Source: Paenibacillus riograndensis SBR5 (GTDB lineage Bacteria; Bacillota; Bacilli; Paenibacillales; Paenibacillaceae). From it: a stretch of DNA of 64,000 nucleotides. The DNA is taken from positions 1,937,001 through 2,001,000 of the forward strand of contig NZ_LN831776.1 of assembly GCF_000981585.1 (NCBI RefSeq), written 5' to 3'. This document shows, in pieces, positions 28,580 to 37,792 of the stretch. The notes below the pieces were generated by a model. It saw only the letters and a list, made by a program, of their open reading frames with translations. It was not told the DNA's origin and did not search any database. The translations under genes were made by a program, and so were the position numbers. The stretch's first letter is position 1. Each line of letters opens with the position of its first letter.

Positions 28580-31500
28580 ATGCGGTTGAAAATCAAAAGA
28601 AGTCTGTTAAGCTCGCTGTGTTTAATTATGATGTTTTCTTTGTTATCAGATTTTGGAGCGAACGGTGCAAAGGCTGCTGCTTTCACAGACATCTCAGACA
28701 TTGTTTATAATTCCCAAGGAGGGATGATGGGAGATCGGCGGACGGAAAGTGATCACATGAGCGTCGTCAAGGCCACTTATGCAGAGGCCGTGTTAAAAGG
28801 TTATGGCATTGAGAAACGGGGGCCTGTCTATGAGGATAAGGATCGGCTCTACGATGGCGGGGGCTATATCTCTTTCTTTTTCGCGGAAGATGCTTCCTCT
28901 CCGGATGAAGCGGGAAATGCAACCTTTACGGTGAATGTCGCAGAGGCCGGATTATACAAGATGAGTATAGGCTATTATATTCCTGAAGGTTACGGCGGAA
29001 AGGCAACCGGTATTCAAGTTAATGGTATAGGCACCGGAGAGCTAATGTTGGATGCACCTGCTGCAGGTACCGTACGGGCTGAAAAAATGGTGAGTAAAGT
29101 GCTGTTGAACGCCGGTAATAATTCGATTAAGGTTACGCGGGGCTGGGGCTACTATGGAATCGAGCATATCAAGCTGGAACCGGCCAAAGACCCGTCGGCA
29201 GGAAACATACTTGAGGCAGAGGACGGCATGATGAGCGGCGGTGTCTCGGTAGGTACCGCAGGGGACGGATACTCAGGAGAAGGGTACGTGATATTTCAGC
29301 AGTCGGGCTCGCTTACTTTGACTTACAAAACTCCTTTGGCAGGGACATACGACATTCTTGTAGGTTACTGTGCGCCAAACGGCGAGAAGAAGACCAGCAT
29401 GGTCTTGAACGGGCATACTTCGGAGATTACACTGCCGGAGACCACCGGCTTTATTGAAATCTCTGCCGGAAAAACATGGATGAATCAAGGCGATAATACC
29501 ATCGAGATTCTGGCTAACTGGGGCTGGTACAATATCGACTACGTCAAATTGACGGCTGCCGCCAAGCCGGAGCAACGCGAGGTGGTAAGCACCTTAATGA
29601 ATCCGGATGCAACGCCTGAAGCCCGGGCACTCATGAACTTTATGGACAGCCAGTATGGCCAAAAGATTATCTCGGGGCAGCAAACGCTTGAGGATGCAGA
29701 GTGGATCGGTCAGGAGACTGGGAAATATCCGGCGATACTCGCCACCGACCTGATGGACTATTCCCCCTCCCGTGTTGAAAACGGCGCCTCGTCAACTGAA
29801 ATCGAGAAAATGATCGCGTGGTATAACCGGGGGGGCATTGTGTCGCTGTGCTGGCACTGGAATGCGCCAAAGGGGATCGGAGGGGAGGAGCCGGGTTATG
29901 AATGGTGGAGAGGCTTCTACACGGAGTATACAACCTTTGATGTGGAATATGCGCTTGATCATCCGGATTCGGAGGATTATCACTTACTCATCCGGGATAT
30001 CGATGAAATCGCAATTCAGTTGAAACGCCTGCAGAATGCAGGTGTTCCGGTGTTATGGCGGCCGCTTCATGAGGCGGAAGGCGGCTGGTTCTGGTGGGGA
30101 GCTAAAGGGCCTGAGCCGGCAAAGCGGTTATGGAAGCTGATGGTTGACCGGTTGACCAGCCATCATCATCTAAACAACCTGATTTGGGTATGGAACTCCG
30201 AGAAACCGGAGTGGTATCCGGGAGATGATGTCGTAGATATCGCCAGTGTCGATATTTATAATCCCGCAGGTGACTATAATCCCAGCATCGCAAAGTATGA
30301 GAATCTGGTATCCCTGGTGAACGGCAAAAAAGTGATCGGACTGGCGGAAAACGGACCTATCCCTGATCCGGAAATGTTGCAGGCTTATGGCGCCGACTGG
30401 AGCTTCTTCACCACCTGGACCGGCAGCTTTATCAAGGACGGAGCCACCAACTCTGCTGAACATTTGCAGAGAATCTATAAGCACGACTATGTCGTCACTC
30501 TTGATGAACTTCCGGCTGACCTGTACTCCTCACTAAAGTATGAGGCAGAAAAAGGAGAACTCACAGGTTTGGAAGTAAGTGATGAGCAGGGTGCATACTC
30601 GGGAAGCGGTTATATTACCGGTATGGATGCTCAGGGGGGAAGATTACGGATTAAAGTCGATGCGTCGCCAGGTACTTATTCACTGATGATTCGTTATAAG
30701 ACGGGCAATGTGCAGACAAAGAACAGCATTTCGGTAAATGGTGCTTCTGCGGTTGAATATACGTTTGCAGATGCAGCCGAGTGGACAGACACGGTAACGG
30801 GATCTTACCCTCTACAAAAGGGAGAGAATACGATTGATATCATCAGCGCCGAAAAGGGAACAGATATTGATTATATTAAGTTAACGCGTCTTACACCGTC
30901 TACTGAAACCGTGGCCGAAGGCGGCAGTTCCGGAAGCATAGGGAATAGCGGGCCTACGGATAGTTTTGGATCACAACGTATCGAGGTGGATGAGGCAGAA
31001 CTGATTGCCGCGCTGAAAAAACAGATTGGTCATCCTGCTGAATCGCAGTTGTTCGTGATTGATGCTGCCGGCAGTGAAGTTACAGAGGTCAGCTTCCTCG
31101 CGTCGGCTCTGGCACAAGCAGCCGCCATCACTCCAAAAGCAAGAATTGTAATTCAATCGGATACGGGGACCTACAGTCTCCCGGTTACGCTCGTCGATGT
31201 TGATGCAATTTCGGACCGGTTGGGGGTTGAGGCTCATAAAATTCATATTTCGGTCCACATAAGAAAGCTCACCGGCAGACAAGCCGGGGAAATCCGCATA
31301 GGGACAAAGGACCCGGACGTCCGGTTGGACAGTAACATGTATGAATTCAGCATCCTTGCATTTTCGGACGCAAACTCCGTCCAAATCAACCATTTTGGTA
31401 GCAGATATGTATCCCATACGATTACCTTTCCTCAGTCTGCCGGCAAGGGCTTGACAGCTGTACTGGTTGATCCTGCAACAGGAGAGCTGTCATTTATTCC

Positions 31501-32182
31501 ATCTTTATTCAATTCACTGGATGGCAAAACGGTTGTAACTATCAAGCGGAACGGCAGCGGCATTTATACGATGGGCGAGTTTAAGCGAACGTTTGACGAT
31601 CTCGGCGGCCATTGGGCCAAGGAGGATATCGAATTCATGGCGAATAAATTGCTTGTTCATGGAACCGATGACCATCACTTTGCCCCGAACCGTTTAATTA
31701 CGCGGGCTGAATTCACAATGCTAATAACCAGAGCGCTGGGCTTCACCACTCCATCGAGAGCAGCCGAATTCCCTGATGTTCCGGCAACAAAGTGGTATGC
31801 GGAGGCGATTGGGGCTGCCGGCGAATCAGGTTTAATTACCGGCTTTTCGGACGGCACCTTCCGGCCGGACGCTTTGATTACGCGTGAGCAGATGGCGGTT
31901 CTGATTGTTCGCGCTGCAGCAATCGCAGGTCAGAGCGTGGAAGCGGCACGTGATATCCTGGGACAGTTCCATGACTCGTCTTCTGTCAGTCATTGGGCGG
32001 CGGACAGTGTTAATGAGGCGTTAGATGCGGGACTTGTACAGGGCTTAACTAATGATCAGTTTGCCGCCAAAGATTTGGCAGACCGCGCACAAGCTGTCGT
32101 CATGATAAAGCGTTTACTGGTCTACTTGAATTTTTTAACCATCAGTTGTCAGAATTCCCCCATTTCTAAAATGGTGGGATGA
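28580..32182 (+). CDS. SLH-anchored multidomain GH26 beta-mannanase with CBM35 modules
   Basis: About 1200 residues from ATG 28580 (AGGAGGTAAATGG ahead; the frame is open to 28535). Signal peptide about 1-34; two CBM35-like beta modules (about 45-200 and 205-330); GH26 catalytic domain (about 340-650) with acid/base Glu498 in RPLHEAEGGWFWWG and nucleophile Glu590 in GLAENG; a third CBM35-like module (about 653-770); an undefined region; three SLH repeats (about 1003-1187). It should cleave mannan or galactomannan backbone at the cell surface. The end is odd: after the last SLH the frame runs into the left end of a TnpB element, so the final 15 or so residues (ISCQNSPISKMVG) come from mobile DNA. 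Confidence 0.92.
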   Translation: MRLKIKRSLLSSLCLIMMFSLLSDFGANGAKAAAFTDISDIVYNSQGGMMGDRRTESDHMSVVKATYAEAVLKGYGIEKRGPVYEDKDRLYDGGGYISFFFAEDASSPDEAGNATFTVNVAEAGLYKMSIGYYIPEGYGGKATGIQVNGIGTGELMLDAPAAGTVRAEKMVSKVLLNAGNNSIKVTRGWGYYGIEHIKLEPAKDPSAGNILEAEDGMMSGGVSVGTAGDGYSGEGYVIFQQSGSLTLTYKTPLAGTYDILVGYCAPNGEKKTSMVLNGHTSEITLPETTGFIEISAGKTWMNQGDNTIEILANWGWYNIDYVKLTAAAKPEQREVVSTLMNPDATPEARALMNFMDSQYGQKIISGQQTLEDAEWIGQETGKYPAILATDLMDYSPSRVENGASSTEIEKMIAWYNRGGIVSLCWHWNAPKGIGGEEPGYEWWRGFYTEYTTFDVEYALDHPDSEDYHLLIRDIDEIAIQLKRLQNAGVPVLWRPLHEAEGGWFWWGAKGPEPAKRLWKLMVDRLTSHHHLNNLIWVWNSEKPEWYPGDDVVDIASVDIYNPAGDYNPSIAKYENLVSLVNGKKVIGLAENGPIPDPEMLQAYGADWSFFTTWTGSFIKDGATNSAEHLQRIYKHDYVVTLDELPADLYSSLKYEAEKGELTGLEVSDEQGAYSGSGYITGMDAQGGRLRIKVDASPGTYSLMIRYKTGNVQTKNSISVNGASAVEYTFADAAEWTDTVTGSYPLQKGENTIDIISAEKGTDIDYIKLTRLTPSTETVAEGGSSGSIGNSGPTDSFGSQRIEVDEAELIAALKKQIGHPAESQLFVIDAAGSEVTEVSFLASALAQAAAITPKARIVIQSDTGTYSLPVTLVDVDAISDRLGVEAHKIHISVHIRKLTGRQAGEIRIGTKDPDVRLDSNMYEFSILAFSDANSVQINHFGSRYVSHTITFPQSAGKGLTAVLVDPATGELSFIPSLFNSLDGKTVVTIKRNGSGIYTMGEFKRTFDDLGGHWAKEDIEFMANKLLVHGTDDHHFAPNRLITRAEFTMLITRALGFTTPSRAAEFPDVPATKWYAEAIGAAGESGLITGFSDGTFRPDALITREQMAVLIVRAAAIAGQSVEAARDILGQFHDSSSVSHWAADSVNEALDAGLVQGLTNDQFAAKDLADRAQAVVMIKRLLVYLNFLTISCQNSPISKMVG

Positions 32183-32281
32183 ATGGCAACGGTCTTTCTT
32201 ATCCAAAGGAAATTATCTTCCATAAATACGAACATTTGTGCTATGATGGATTCGTAAATTCCTGGAAAGGAGTTGCGAGGC

Positions 32282-33361
32282 ATGTTCGTACTTAAAGCGT
32301 ATAAGTATCGGATCTACCCCACCCATGAGCAACAACAATATCTGGCAAAGGTGTTCGGATGTGTCCGTTTTATCTACAACAAAATGCTTGCGGATAAGAT
32401 CGAACACTATAAACAAACGGAGAAAATGCTCCATAATACACCTGCCAGGTACAAGAAAGCATTCCCGTGGCTGAAAGAAGTGGACAGCCTGGCCTTAGCA
32501 AACGTTCAGCTCAACCTGGAGAAAGCCTATAGGCATTTTTTTCGGGATAAGAACGTGGGTTTCCCTACATTCAAAAGCAAGAAAACGAACAACAATAGCT
32601 TCACAACGAACAATCAAAACGGAACGATAGCCACCAAAGCTGGAACGATTAAAATTCCGAAACTAAAGACAAAAATCCGAATCAAGGTACATCGTCCATT
32701 CTGGGGGCGAATCAAATCCTGCACCCTATCCAAAACACCATCAGGAAAATATTTTGCCTCCGTACGGGTAGAAACAGATATCGCTCCTTTGCCAAAAACA
32801 GAAAAGAAGATTGGCGTAGATCTGGGACTAAGAAACTTTGCGATTACTTCGTGTGGCGAAGTGATCGCAAATCCGAAACATCTTCGTCAATCTGAACAAC
32901 GATTAGCCAAACTGCAAAAGGACTTGTCGAGAAAGAAGAAAGGAAGCCATAACCGAAATAAAGCACGTTTGAAGGTCGCCAAGCTTCATGAAAAAATAGC
33001 GAATCAGCGTAAAGACTTCTTGCACCAAACGTCAACCCAAATGATACGCGAAAACCAAGTGATCGTGATGGAAGACTTGCGTGTAAAGAACATGATGCAG
33101 AATCACAAATTAGCGAAAGCCATATCCGAAGTATCTTGGAGCATGTTCAGAGAGATGCTTACTTACAAATCAGAATGGTACGGTAGAGAATTGATGATTG
33201 CCCCAAAACACTTTGCGAGCAGCCAACTATGTTCCTGCTGCGGCTACAAAAACGCAGAAGTGAAGAACCTTGCGGTACGTGAATGGACTTGTCCTGAATG
33301 TAGTGCACAACACGACAGAGATGTAAACGCAGCTAAAAACTTACTACAATTAGCCATATAA
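32282..33361 (+). CDS. tnpB: TnpB RNA-guided nuclease
   Basis: 359 residues from ATG 32282 (GGAAAGGAG nine bases ahead; a TTG at 32273 is also in frame). N-terminal OrfB helix-turn-helix type region ([10 protein letters not shown]), then a split RuvC nuclease with all three acidic blocks: [24 protein letters not shown], and [11 protein letters not shown] zinc finger is formed by CSCCG and CPEC near the end. All catalytic residues are present, so the enzyme appears intact. TnpB uses the RNA from the element right end to cut DNA next to a short TAM, promoting retention of the element. Confidence 0.95.
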   Translation: MFVLKAYKYRIYPTHEQQQYLAKVFGCVRFIYNKMLADKIEHYKQTEKMLHNTPARYKKAFPWLKEVDSLALANVQLNLEKAYRHFFRDKNVGFPTFKSKKTNNNSFTTNNQNGTIATKAGTIKIPKLKTKIRIKVHRPFWGRIKSCTLSKTPSGKYFASVRVETDIAPLPKTEKKIGVDLGLRNFAITSCGEVIANPKHLRQSEQRLAKLQKDLSRKKKGSHNRNKARLKVAKLHEKIANQRKDFLHQTSTQMIRENQVIVMEDLRVKNMMQNHKLAKAISEVSWSMFREMLTYKSEWYGRELMIAPKHFASSQLCSCCGYKNAEVKNLAVREWTCPECSAQHDRDVNAAKNLLQLAI

Positions 33362-33466
33362 AATGGCAACGATTGGGCTAGGAACTAGCCTCTAAGCTTG
33401 GGTAAACTTGGAGCAGTAGCTCTATTGACCAAGAAGCACCCACCTCTTAGGTGGTGTGTAGTTCAC
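33362..33466 (+). ncRNA. Omega/reRNA region of the TnpB element
   Basis: Conserved noncoding sequence from the tnpB stop to the right end, with the terminal hairpin at 33437-33458 and the 3' end GTAGTTCAC. In characterised TnpB systems the RNA overlaps the 3' part of tnpB and extends into the flank as guide; the 5' limit is therefore uncertain and may lie inside tnpB. The guide here would be the flank starting ACTCCTAATATATC at 33467. Confidence 0.75.
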
Positions 33467-33506
33467 ACTCCTAATATATCTAAAATTAATGATCGGAGTC
33501 TTGGAA

Positions 33507-34481
33507 ATGAACAAATTTATGAATGCTGCACCCTGCAATCCAAATGCAATTGAGGAGGTAAAGAACGTCCTCCGTTATTTAAACGAACTGTCCGGCAAGG
33601 GGATCATAACCGGCCAGCATACGCAAACCACCGTACAGAAAGAACTGCGGTATATTGAAGAGGTGACGGGGAAATTGCCGGCTCTATGCGGGTTTGAGCT
33701 GCTTGCTTATTCCCCGGGCATTAACTACGGCGATGCCGGCGAAGCTTGCCTGATTGAGGTGGAGGAAAATAAAAATACGCTGGACAATGCATGGGACTGG
33801 GTGTTAAACAAGCGGGGGCTGATAACATTTACCTGGCACTGGTTCTCACCGTTCGGCAGCCGTGACAAAGGGTTCTATACCGAGTACACCACCTTTGACG
33901 CGTCCCGGGCTGTAGTGGAAGGAACGGAAGAGCATAAGATGCTCTTATCCGACATGGATCACATGGCAGCATTGCTTAAGCCTTTTTGCGAGAAGCGGAT
34001 TCCGGTGTTATGGCGCCCTTTCCACGAATCTGAAGGTGAGTGGTTCTGGTGGGGAGCCAAAGGGCCCGAAGTGGCCAAACAGCTGTACCGTATGATGTAT
34101 GAGCGGTATACGAATCATCATAGCTTGAATAACCTCATTTGGGTCTGGAATTCTCCGCTTCCGGAAGGGTATGTGGGCGACGACGTCTGCGACGTGATCT
34201 CGCTGGATTTGTATCCTCCTAAACATACCCATACTGACTTAGAGAAAGAATACAACGGGCTGGTGAAAATTACGAAGGCCAATAAACTGGCTGCACTGGG
34301 TGAAATCGGTGTGCTTCCGGGCATCCCCGCATTGTCCGAGACGCGTATTCCTTGGGTTTGGTATATGATATGGTCCAATGATTACGGTGCGTCCGGGGAA
34401 TGGACGACGAAGGAGGAGCTTCGGCGGGCATATGACCACCCGTATGCAGTTACCTTAGACACACTTCCGCGGCTCTATTAA
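33507..34481 (+). CDS. Intracellular GH26 mannan-degrading enzyme
   Basis: 324 residues, GH26 domain only. The frame is open to 33489, but ATG 33507 has GGAG eight bases ahead and is preferred. Acid/base is Glu174 in RPFHESEGEWFWWG and nucleophile is Glu266 in LGEIGV. No signal peptide or accessory modules, so it likely cuts imported manno-oligosaccharides (mannobiohydrolase or oligomannanase type; exact activity unknown). The block EGxWFWWGAKGPE is shared with the surface GH26 upstream. Its original promoter context has been changed by the TnpB insertion, and it may now rely on read-through. Confidence 0.9.
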   Translation: MNKFMNAAPCNPNAIEEVKNVLRYLNELSGKGIITGQHTQTTVQKELRYIEEVTGKLPALCGFELLAYSPGINYGDAGEACLIEVEENKNTLDNAWDWVLNKRGLITFTWHWFSPFGSRDKGFYTEYTTFDASRAVVEGTEEHKMLLSDMDHMAALLKPFCEKRIPVLWRPFHESEGEWFWWGAKGPEVAKQLYRMMYERYTNHHSLNNLIWVWNSPLPEGYVGDDVCDVISLDLYPPKHTHTDLEKEYNGLVKITKANKLAALGEIGVLPGIPALSETRIPWVWYMIWSNDYGASGEWTTKEELRRAYDHPYAVTLDTLPRLY

Positions 34482-34541
34482 GGAAAGGGAACAGCACTAA
34501 CCTCAAGACGCGCCGTCCGTCTTAAGCGATGATATTGTTAT

Positions 34542-34570
34542 GAAGCATGGCTAAAGCCATGCTTCGTTTC
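34542..34570 (+). terminator. Terminator after intracellular GH26
   Basis: GAAGCATGGC (34542-34551), loop TAAA, GCCATGCTTC (34556-34565), followed by GTTTC. Strong perfect stem, short U-tract. Confidence 0.75.
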
Positions 34571-34604
34571 ATATTAGCGGCATGCCGGCCGGAGGGCAAG
34601 GATA

Positions 34605-34703
34605 ATGGCTACGATAAATAATGAGATCCATGTCACGAAAACCGTAGACAAGGGAAGCTATCAAGGCGGAGATGCTGTGATCATCAGTACGAGTAACTGG
34701 TGA
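34605..34703 (+). CDS. Possible 32-residue small ORF
   Basis: GGAGGGCAAGGATA precedes ATG 34605; 32 codons to TGA 34701. The translation (MATINNEIHVTKTV...ISTSNW) is beta-like and looks coding, but I do not recognise it. It could be a small protein or the remnant of a larger gene. It lies between the GH26 terminator and the germination operon. Confidence 0.3.
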   Translation: MATINNEIHVTKTVDKGSYQGGDAVIISTSNW

Positions 34704-34793
34704 AAGGATATAAATCGCTTATATGGTTAAAATAACGGTACTTTCACAATGATGAACTGTTATAACCAGTATTGGCGACAGGAGGGGGTGAGG

Positions 34794-36329
34794 ATGCAGA
34801 CACGTTCTGCTTCAACTGGCAGCTTTGAATTGAAGGACCGCACTGCTCTGGTTCCTGAGTTAGACCTCAATATAGAGGCCTTCAAAAGAGTATTAGGTGA
34901 AGCCGATGACGTTTCGTTTCGCCCGTTTTTGATCGGCGGAACGATCAGGGCTGAGCTCGTCAATATTCCTAGCATGTCGAACAGGCAGGAGATCGACAAT
35001 AATGTCTTGAAGCCTCTCATGCAATCCGGGGATGAATCAAGCAACGATCTGCAATCGGTCAAAATGCGCCTCCTCCCCGTCATGTCTGCCGATGAGGCCG
35101 GGACTATTGAGGAATGTGCCGGGCAATTAATCAAAGGGTATCCCGTTCTCCTTGTGGACGGTTGTGCCGGGGCTTTACTTTTAGGACTCGTTCAATGGGA
35201 CAAGCGCAGTATAGAAGAGCCCCAGACTGAAACATCGCTGCGGGGGCCGCGGGAAGGCTTCACCGAATCCATCACGACCAATCTCTCGCAGTTACGGCGG
35301 AGAATCCGGAGCGTTAAGCTGCAAGTACAATCGTACAGCATTGGCAGCTATACGGGGACTGAAGTCTGCATTGCTTATATTGACGGATTGGCTAAACCTT
35401 CCCTGTTACATGAGGTGCAAAGCAGGCTCGAACGTATCAATATTGACAGCGTACTAGAGACCGGGTACATAGAAGAACTGACAGAAGACAATCCATACTC
35501 GCCGTTTCCGCAGCAGCAATTTACGGAACGGGTGGATGTGGCAGCAGGGAGCTTGCTCGAAGGCCGTATCGTTCTCCTGGTGGACGGCACCCCTGATGTG
35601 CTCATTGTTCCGGCAACGCTGGCGACGCTTTTACAGGCTGCAGACGATTATTACAACCGGACAGTATACTCCAGCTTTTTACGGTTTTTGCGGTACTGGA
35701 CGCTAATGTTATCCATGATACTTCCGGCAGTGTACGTTGCGATTTTAAATTTTCATCATGAAATGGTGCCGGGCAAGTTGTTGGCTAGCATTGCCTCAGC
35801 GCGTGAGGAAATCCCGTTTCCGACTTTCGTAGAAGTGATGATGATGCAGCTCGCGTTCGAGGTGCTGCGTGAAGCCGGACTCCGCCTTCCAAGGCAAATC
35901 GGTTCAGCGGTTACGATCGTCGGAGCGCTGGTCGTAGGAGAAGCCGCCGTGTCGGCCGGGCTAGTGTCGGCACCGATCGTTATTATTATTGCCTTCACAG
36001 GCATTGCGGGATTTACGGCTCCTCATTATTCTCTGGAGTTCGCCATTCGTCTATTGAGGCTGCCGCTTATTATCCTTGGGGGGACGCTGGGCCTGCTCGG
36101 GGTATCGTTTGGCCTTATCGCCATTGCGATACATCTGTGCATGCTCCGCTCTTACGGCGTCCCCTTCATGTCTCCTTTCGCGCCTTTTGTGCCAAATGAA
36201 ATGAAGGATACCATGATTCGGGCCCCTCTGTGGAAAATGTCAAGGCGTCCCGGTTTTAGCAGCTTGCAGAACCGCCACCGGCTGGCGCCAGGGCAGAAGC
36301 CGGGCTCAAGCAAAGGAGGCGGGAACTGA
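34794..36329 (+). CDS. GerA-family spore germinant receptor A subunit
   Basis: About 511 residues from ATG 34794 (GGAGGGGGTGAGG ahead; frame open to 34749). A large N-terminal cytosolic region (about 1-290, with KGYPVLLVDGCAGALLLGL) precedes five hydrophobic segments in the C-terminal half (for example TLMLSMILPAVYVAILNFH, APIVIIIAFTGIAGFTAPHY). Located in the spore inner membrane as part of a GerA-type germinant receptor that responds to nutrients. First gene of an A-C-small-B operon. Confidence 0.93.
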   Translation: MQTRSASTGSFELKDRTALVPELDLNIEAFKRVLGEADDVSFRPFLIGGTIRAELVNIPSMSNRQEIDNNVLKPLMQSGDESSNDLQSVKMRLLPVMSADEAGTIEECAGQLIKGYPVLLVDGCAGALLLGLVQWDKRSIEEPQTETSLRGPREGFTESITTNLSQLRRRIRSVKLQVQSYSIGSYTGTEVCIAYIDGLAKPSLLHEVQSRLERINIDSVLETGYIEELTEDNPYSPFPQQQFTERVDVAAGSLLEGRIVLLVDGTPDVLIVPATLATLLQAADDYYNRTVYSSFLRFLRYWTLMLSMILPAVYVAILNFHHEMVPGKLLASIASAREEIPFPTFVEVMMMQLAFEVLREAGLRLPRQIGSAVTIVGALVVGEAAVSAGLVSAPIVIIIAFTGIAGFTAPHYSLEFAIRLLRLPLIILGGTLGLLGVSFGLIAIAIHLCMLRSYGVPFMSPFAPFVPNEMKDTMIRAPLWKMSRRPGFSSLQNRHRLAPGQKPGSSKGGGN

Positions 36330-36332
36330 CGG

Positions 36333-37538
36333 ATGATGAAGAGCGGATTATCATTCATCTGGATGCATGCTTGTAAGAGCATATTGCTTGTAATGGCGGC
36401 AACCGTTTTACTGTTTTCGACGGGCTGCTGGGATCGTAAGGAAGTGAATGATCTGGCGATTGTAACGACAGCCGGTTTAGACCTGAAAAACAATGGGGAG
36501 ATTGAATTAACACTGGAGATTGTCCATCCAAAGGAGGTAGGAGGGGATACACAACAGAGCAAGAGTAAGAGTAAGAGTAAGAGCAGCTCTAAAAGCAGCG
36601 GTTCGACTCTGATTTGGTCCGCTTCAGGCGCAACTGCTGCGGATGCTGCTTCTGAGCTGCAGGTTAAGCTGTCCCGCACTGTTTATTGGGGGCAGCTTGA
36701 AATATTGGTCATCGGAGAGGCGTTGTCCCGCAGCCAGCTCAGGGAACAGCTGGATTATCTTGTCCGCGACAGCAATGTCCGTCTGCGGGTCCGGCCATTT
36801 GTCTGCAAAGGGACCGCACGCGATTTTCTCGCTTCTGACCCCCCGCTCGAAAAGACTAAAGCGGATTTTCTGGGCGGTGAATCCAAGCGCCTCTTTCGCC
36901 GGGCCATAACGCTTAACAGCCTTGTACAGGATCTCGGAAATATTTCAAAGGAGGCATTTTTACCTTATGTGGATACCACGCAAGACGGCGGGGAAAGCGT
37001 CCCATATGTGAAAGGTTATGCTGCCTTCTCTAGCTACCGTATGGCCGGATTGATTCAAGGCGAGTCCTACTCCGGGGCTAAATGGATATTGAAACAAGTA
37101 AAAGGCGACGTTGAGACGGTGAAGCTGGAGCGGCCCTCTTCTCCGCTCATTTCACTTGGAGTCCTTTCTTCCAGCACCCGGATCGATCCTAAATTTGCGG
37201 GTGAAATACCGCGTATGGACATTGTGATCGAAGCCGAAATGAGCCTCGTGCAAAATACGACTCGCTTTAAAACAACGGATTCGAAATTTATCCGCAATGT
37301 TGAAGAGGCGGCGGTCGACAAAATCCGCAAAAAGGCGGAGATAACCATCAAGCAAGCCCAAAGGATGAAGGCTGACATTTTCGGCTTCGGCGAAGAGATC
37401 GAACGCCACAATCCACGGAAATGGAAACATATCCATGACCAATGGGAGCGAATGTATCCTTTGGTACAAGCCAACGTGCAGGTTAAGGTGAGAATCCGGC
37501 AAACCGGGATGAATAGTGTGCCCGTCGGCAAATCCTGA
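36333..37538 (+). CDS. GerC-family spore germination lipoprotein
   Basis: 401 residues with a lipoprotein signal (FSTGC, Cys32) directly followed by the family signature WDRKEVNDLAIVTTAGLD. The C-terminal GerC domain includes DIFGFGEEIERHNPRKWK. A short KS-rich stretch (residues about 73-85, from AAGAGT repeats in the DNA) lies in the N-terminal domain. Anchored to the outer face of the spore inner membrane as C subunit of the receptor. Starts 3 bp after the A subunit stop. Confidence 0.93.
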   Translation: MMKSGLSFIWMHACKSILLVMAATVLLFSTGCWDRKEVNDLAIVTTAGLDLKNNGEIELTLEIVHPKEVGGDTQQSKSKSKSKSSSKSSGSTLIWSASGATAADAASELQVKLSRTVYWGQLEILVIGEALSRSQLREQLDYLVRDSNVRLRVRPFVCKGTARDFLASDPPLEKTKADFLGGESKRLFRRAITLNSLVQDLGNISKEAFLPYVDTTQDGGESVPYVKGYAAFSSYRMAGLIQGESYSGAKWILKQVKGDVETVKLERPSSPLISLGVLSSSTRIDPKFAGEIPRMDIVIEAEMSLVQNTTRFKTTDSKFIRNVEEAAVDKIRKKAEITIKQAQRMKADIFGFGEEIERHNPRKWKHIHDQWERMYPLVQANVQVKVRIRQTGMNSVPVGKS

Positions 37539-37556
37539 AAAGAGGTGTGGAGGCAA

Positions 37557-37775
37557 GTGACTTGGGTGAAGGTGGCGGGAACAACCTTTGCAACTGCATT
37601 GATGGTATGGGCCGAATGGCGTTGTCTCGGAAACAAGCAAAAAAGAGAGCGGGTGTCGTTGTTCGCCGTCACAGGTGTCGCATGGCTCATGGCTGTGCTC
37701 GTGCTTCTGTTTCCTAATATGCCAGGACCGATCGATATGTTCAACAGTATATTTAAGCGGTTGACGTCGGGTTGA
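37557..37775 (+). CDS. Small membrane protein in germination operon
   Basis: About 72 residues with two hydrophobic segments (VAGTTFATALMVWAEW and VSLFAVTGVAWLMAVLVLLF). The start is uncertain: GTG 37545 and GTG 37557 (GGAGG three bases ahead) are both possible. It sits between the C and B subunit genes. Small two-helix D-type subunits occur in some ger operons of Bacillus and relatives and modulate receptor function; assignment to that group is inference. Confidence 0.65.
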   Translation: MTWVKVAGTTFATALMVWAEWRCLGNKQKRERVSLFAVTGVAWLMAVLVLLFPNMPGPIDMFNSIFKRLTSG

Positions 37776-37792
37776 AGTGAGGAGCGTTTCTG

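Larger units (their letters stand above)
32139..33466 (+). mobile_element. IS605-family TnpB-only element (IS1341-like)
   Basis: About 1.33 kb. The left end (after TTTTTTAAC, about 32139) has an imperfect hairpin CCCCCATTT...AAATGGTGGG (about 32157-32178). The right end has the hairpin CACCCACCT...AGGTGGTGTG (33437-33458) and finishes GTAGTTCAC at 33466. ATGGCAACG occurs near both ends (about 32183 and 33363). There is no terminal inverted repeat or target duplication and no TnpA, so movement would need a transposase in trans. It inserted at the 3' end of the mannanase gene, just before the intracellular GH26. Exact boundaries are uncertain by a few bases. Confidence 0.85.

Noticed and set aside
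32139..33466. Complete autonomous IS605 with TnpA
   Set aside because: No TnpA-type Y1 transposase frame exists on either strand near the element.
36555..36600. AAGAGT tandem repeat in the GerC gene as a phase-variation tract
   Set aside because: The unit is 6 bp, so length changes keep the frame; it only varies a short Lys-Ser stretch.
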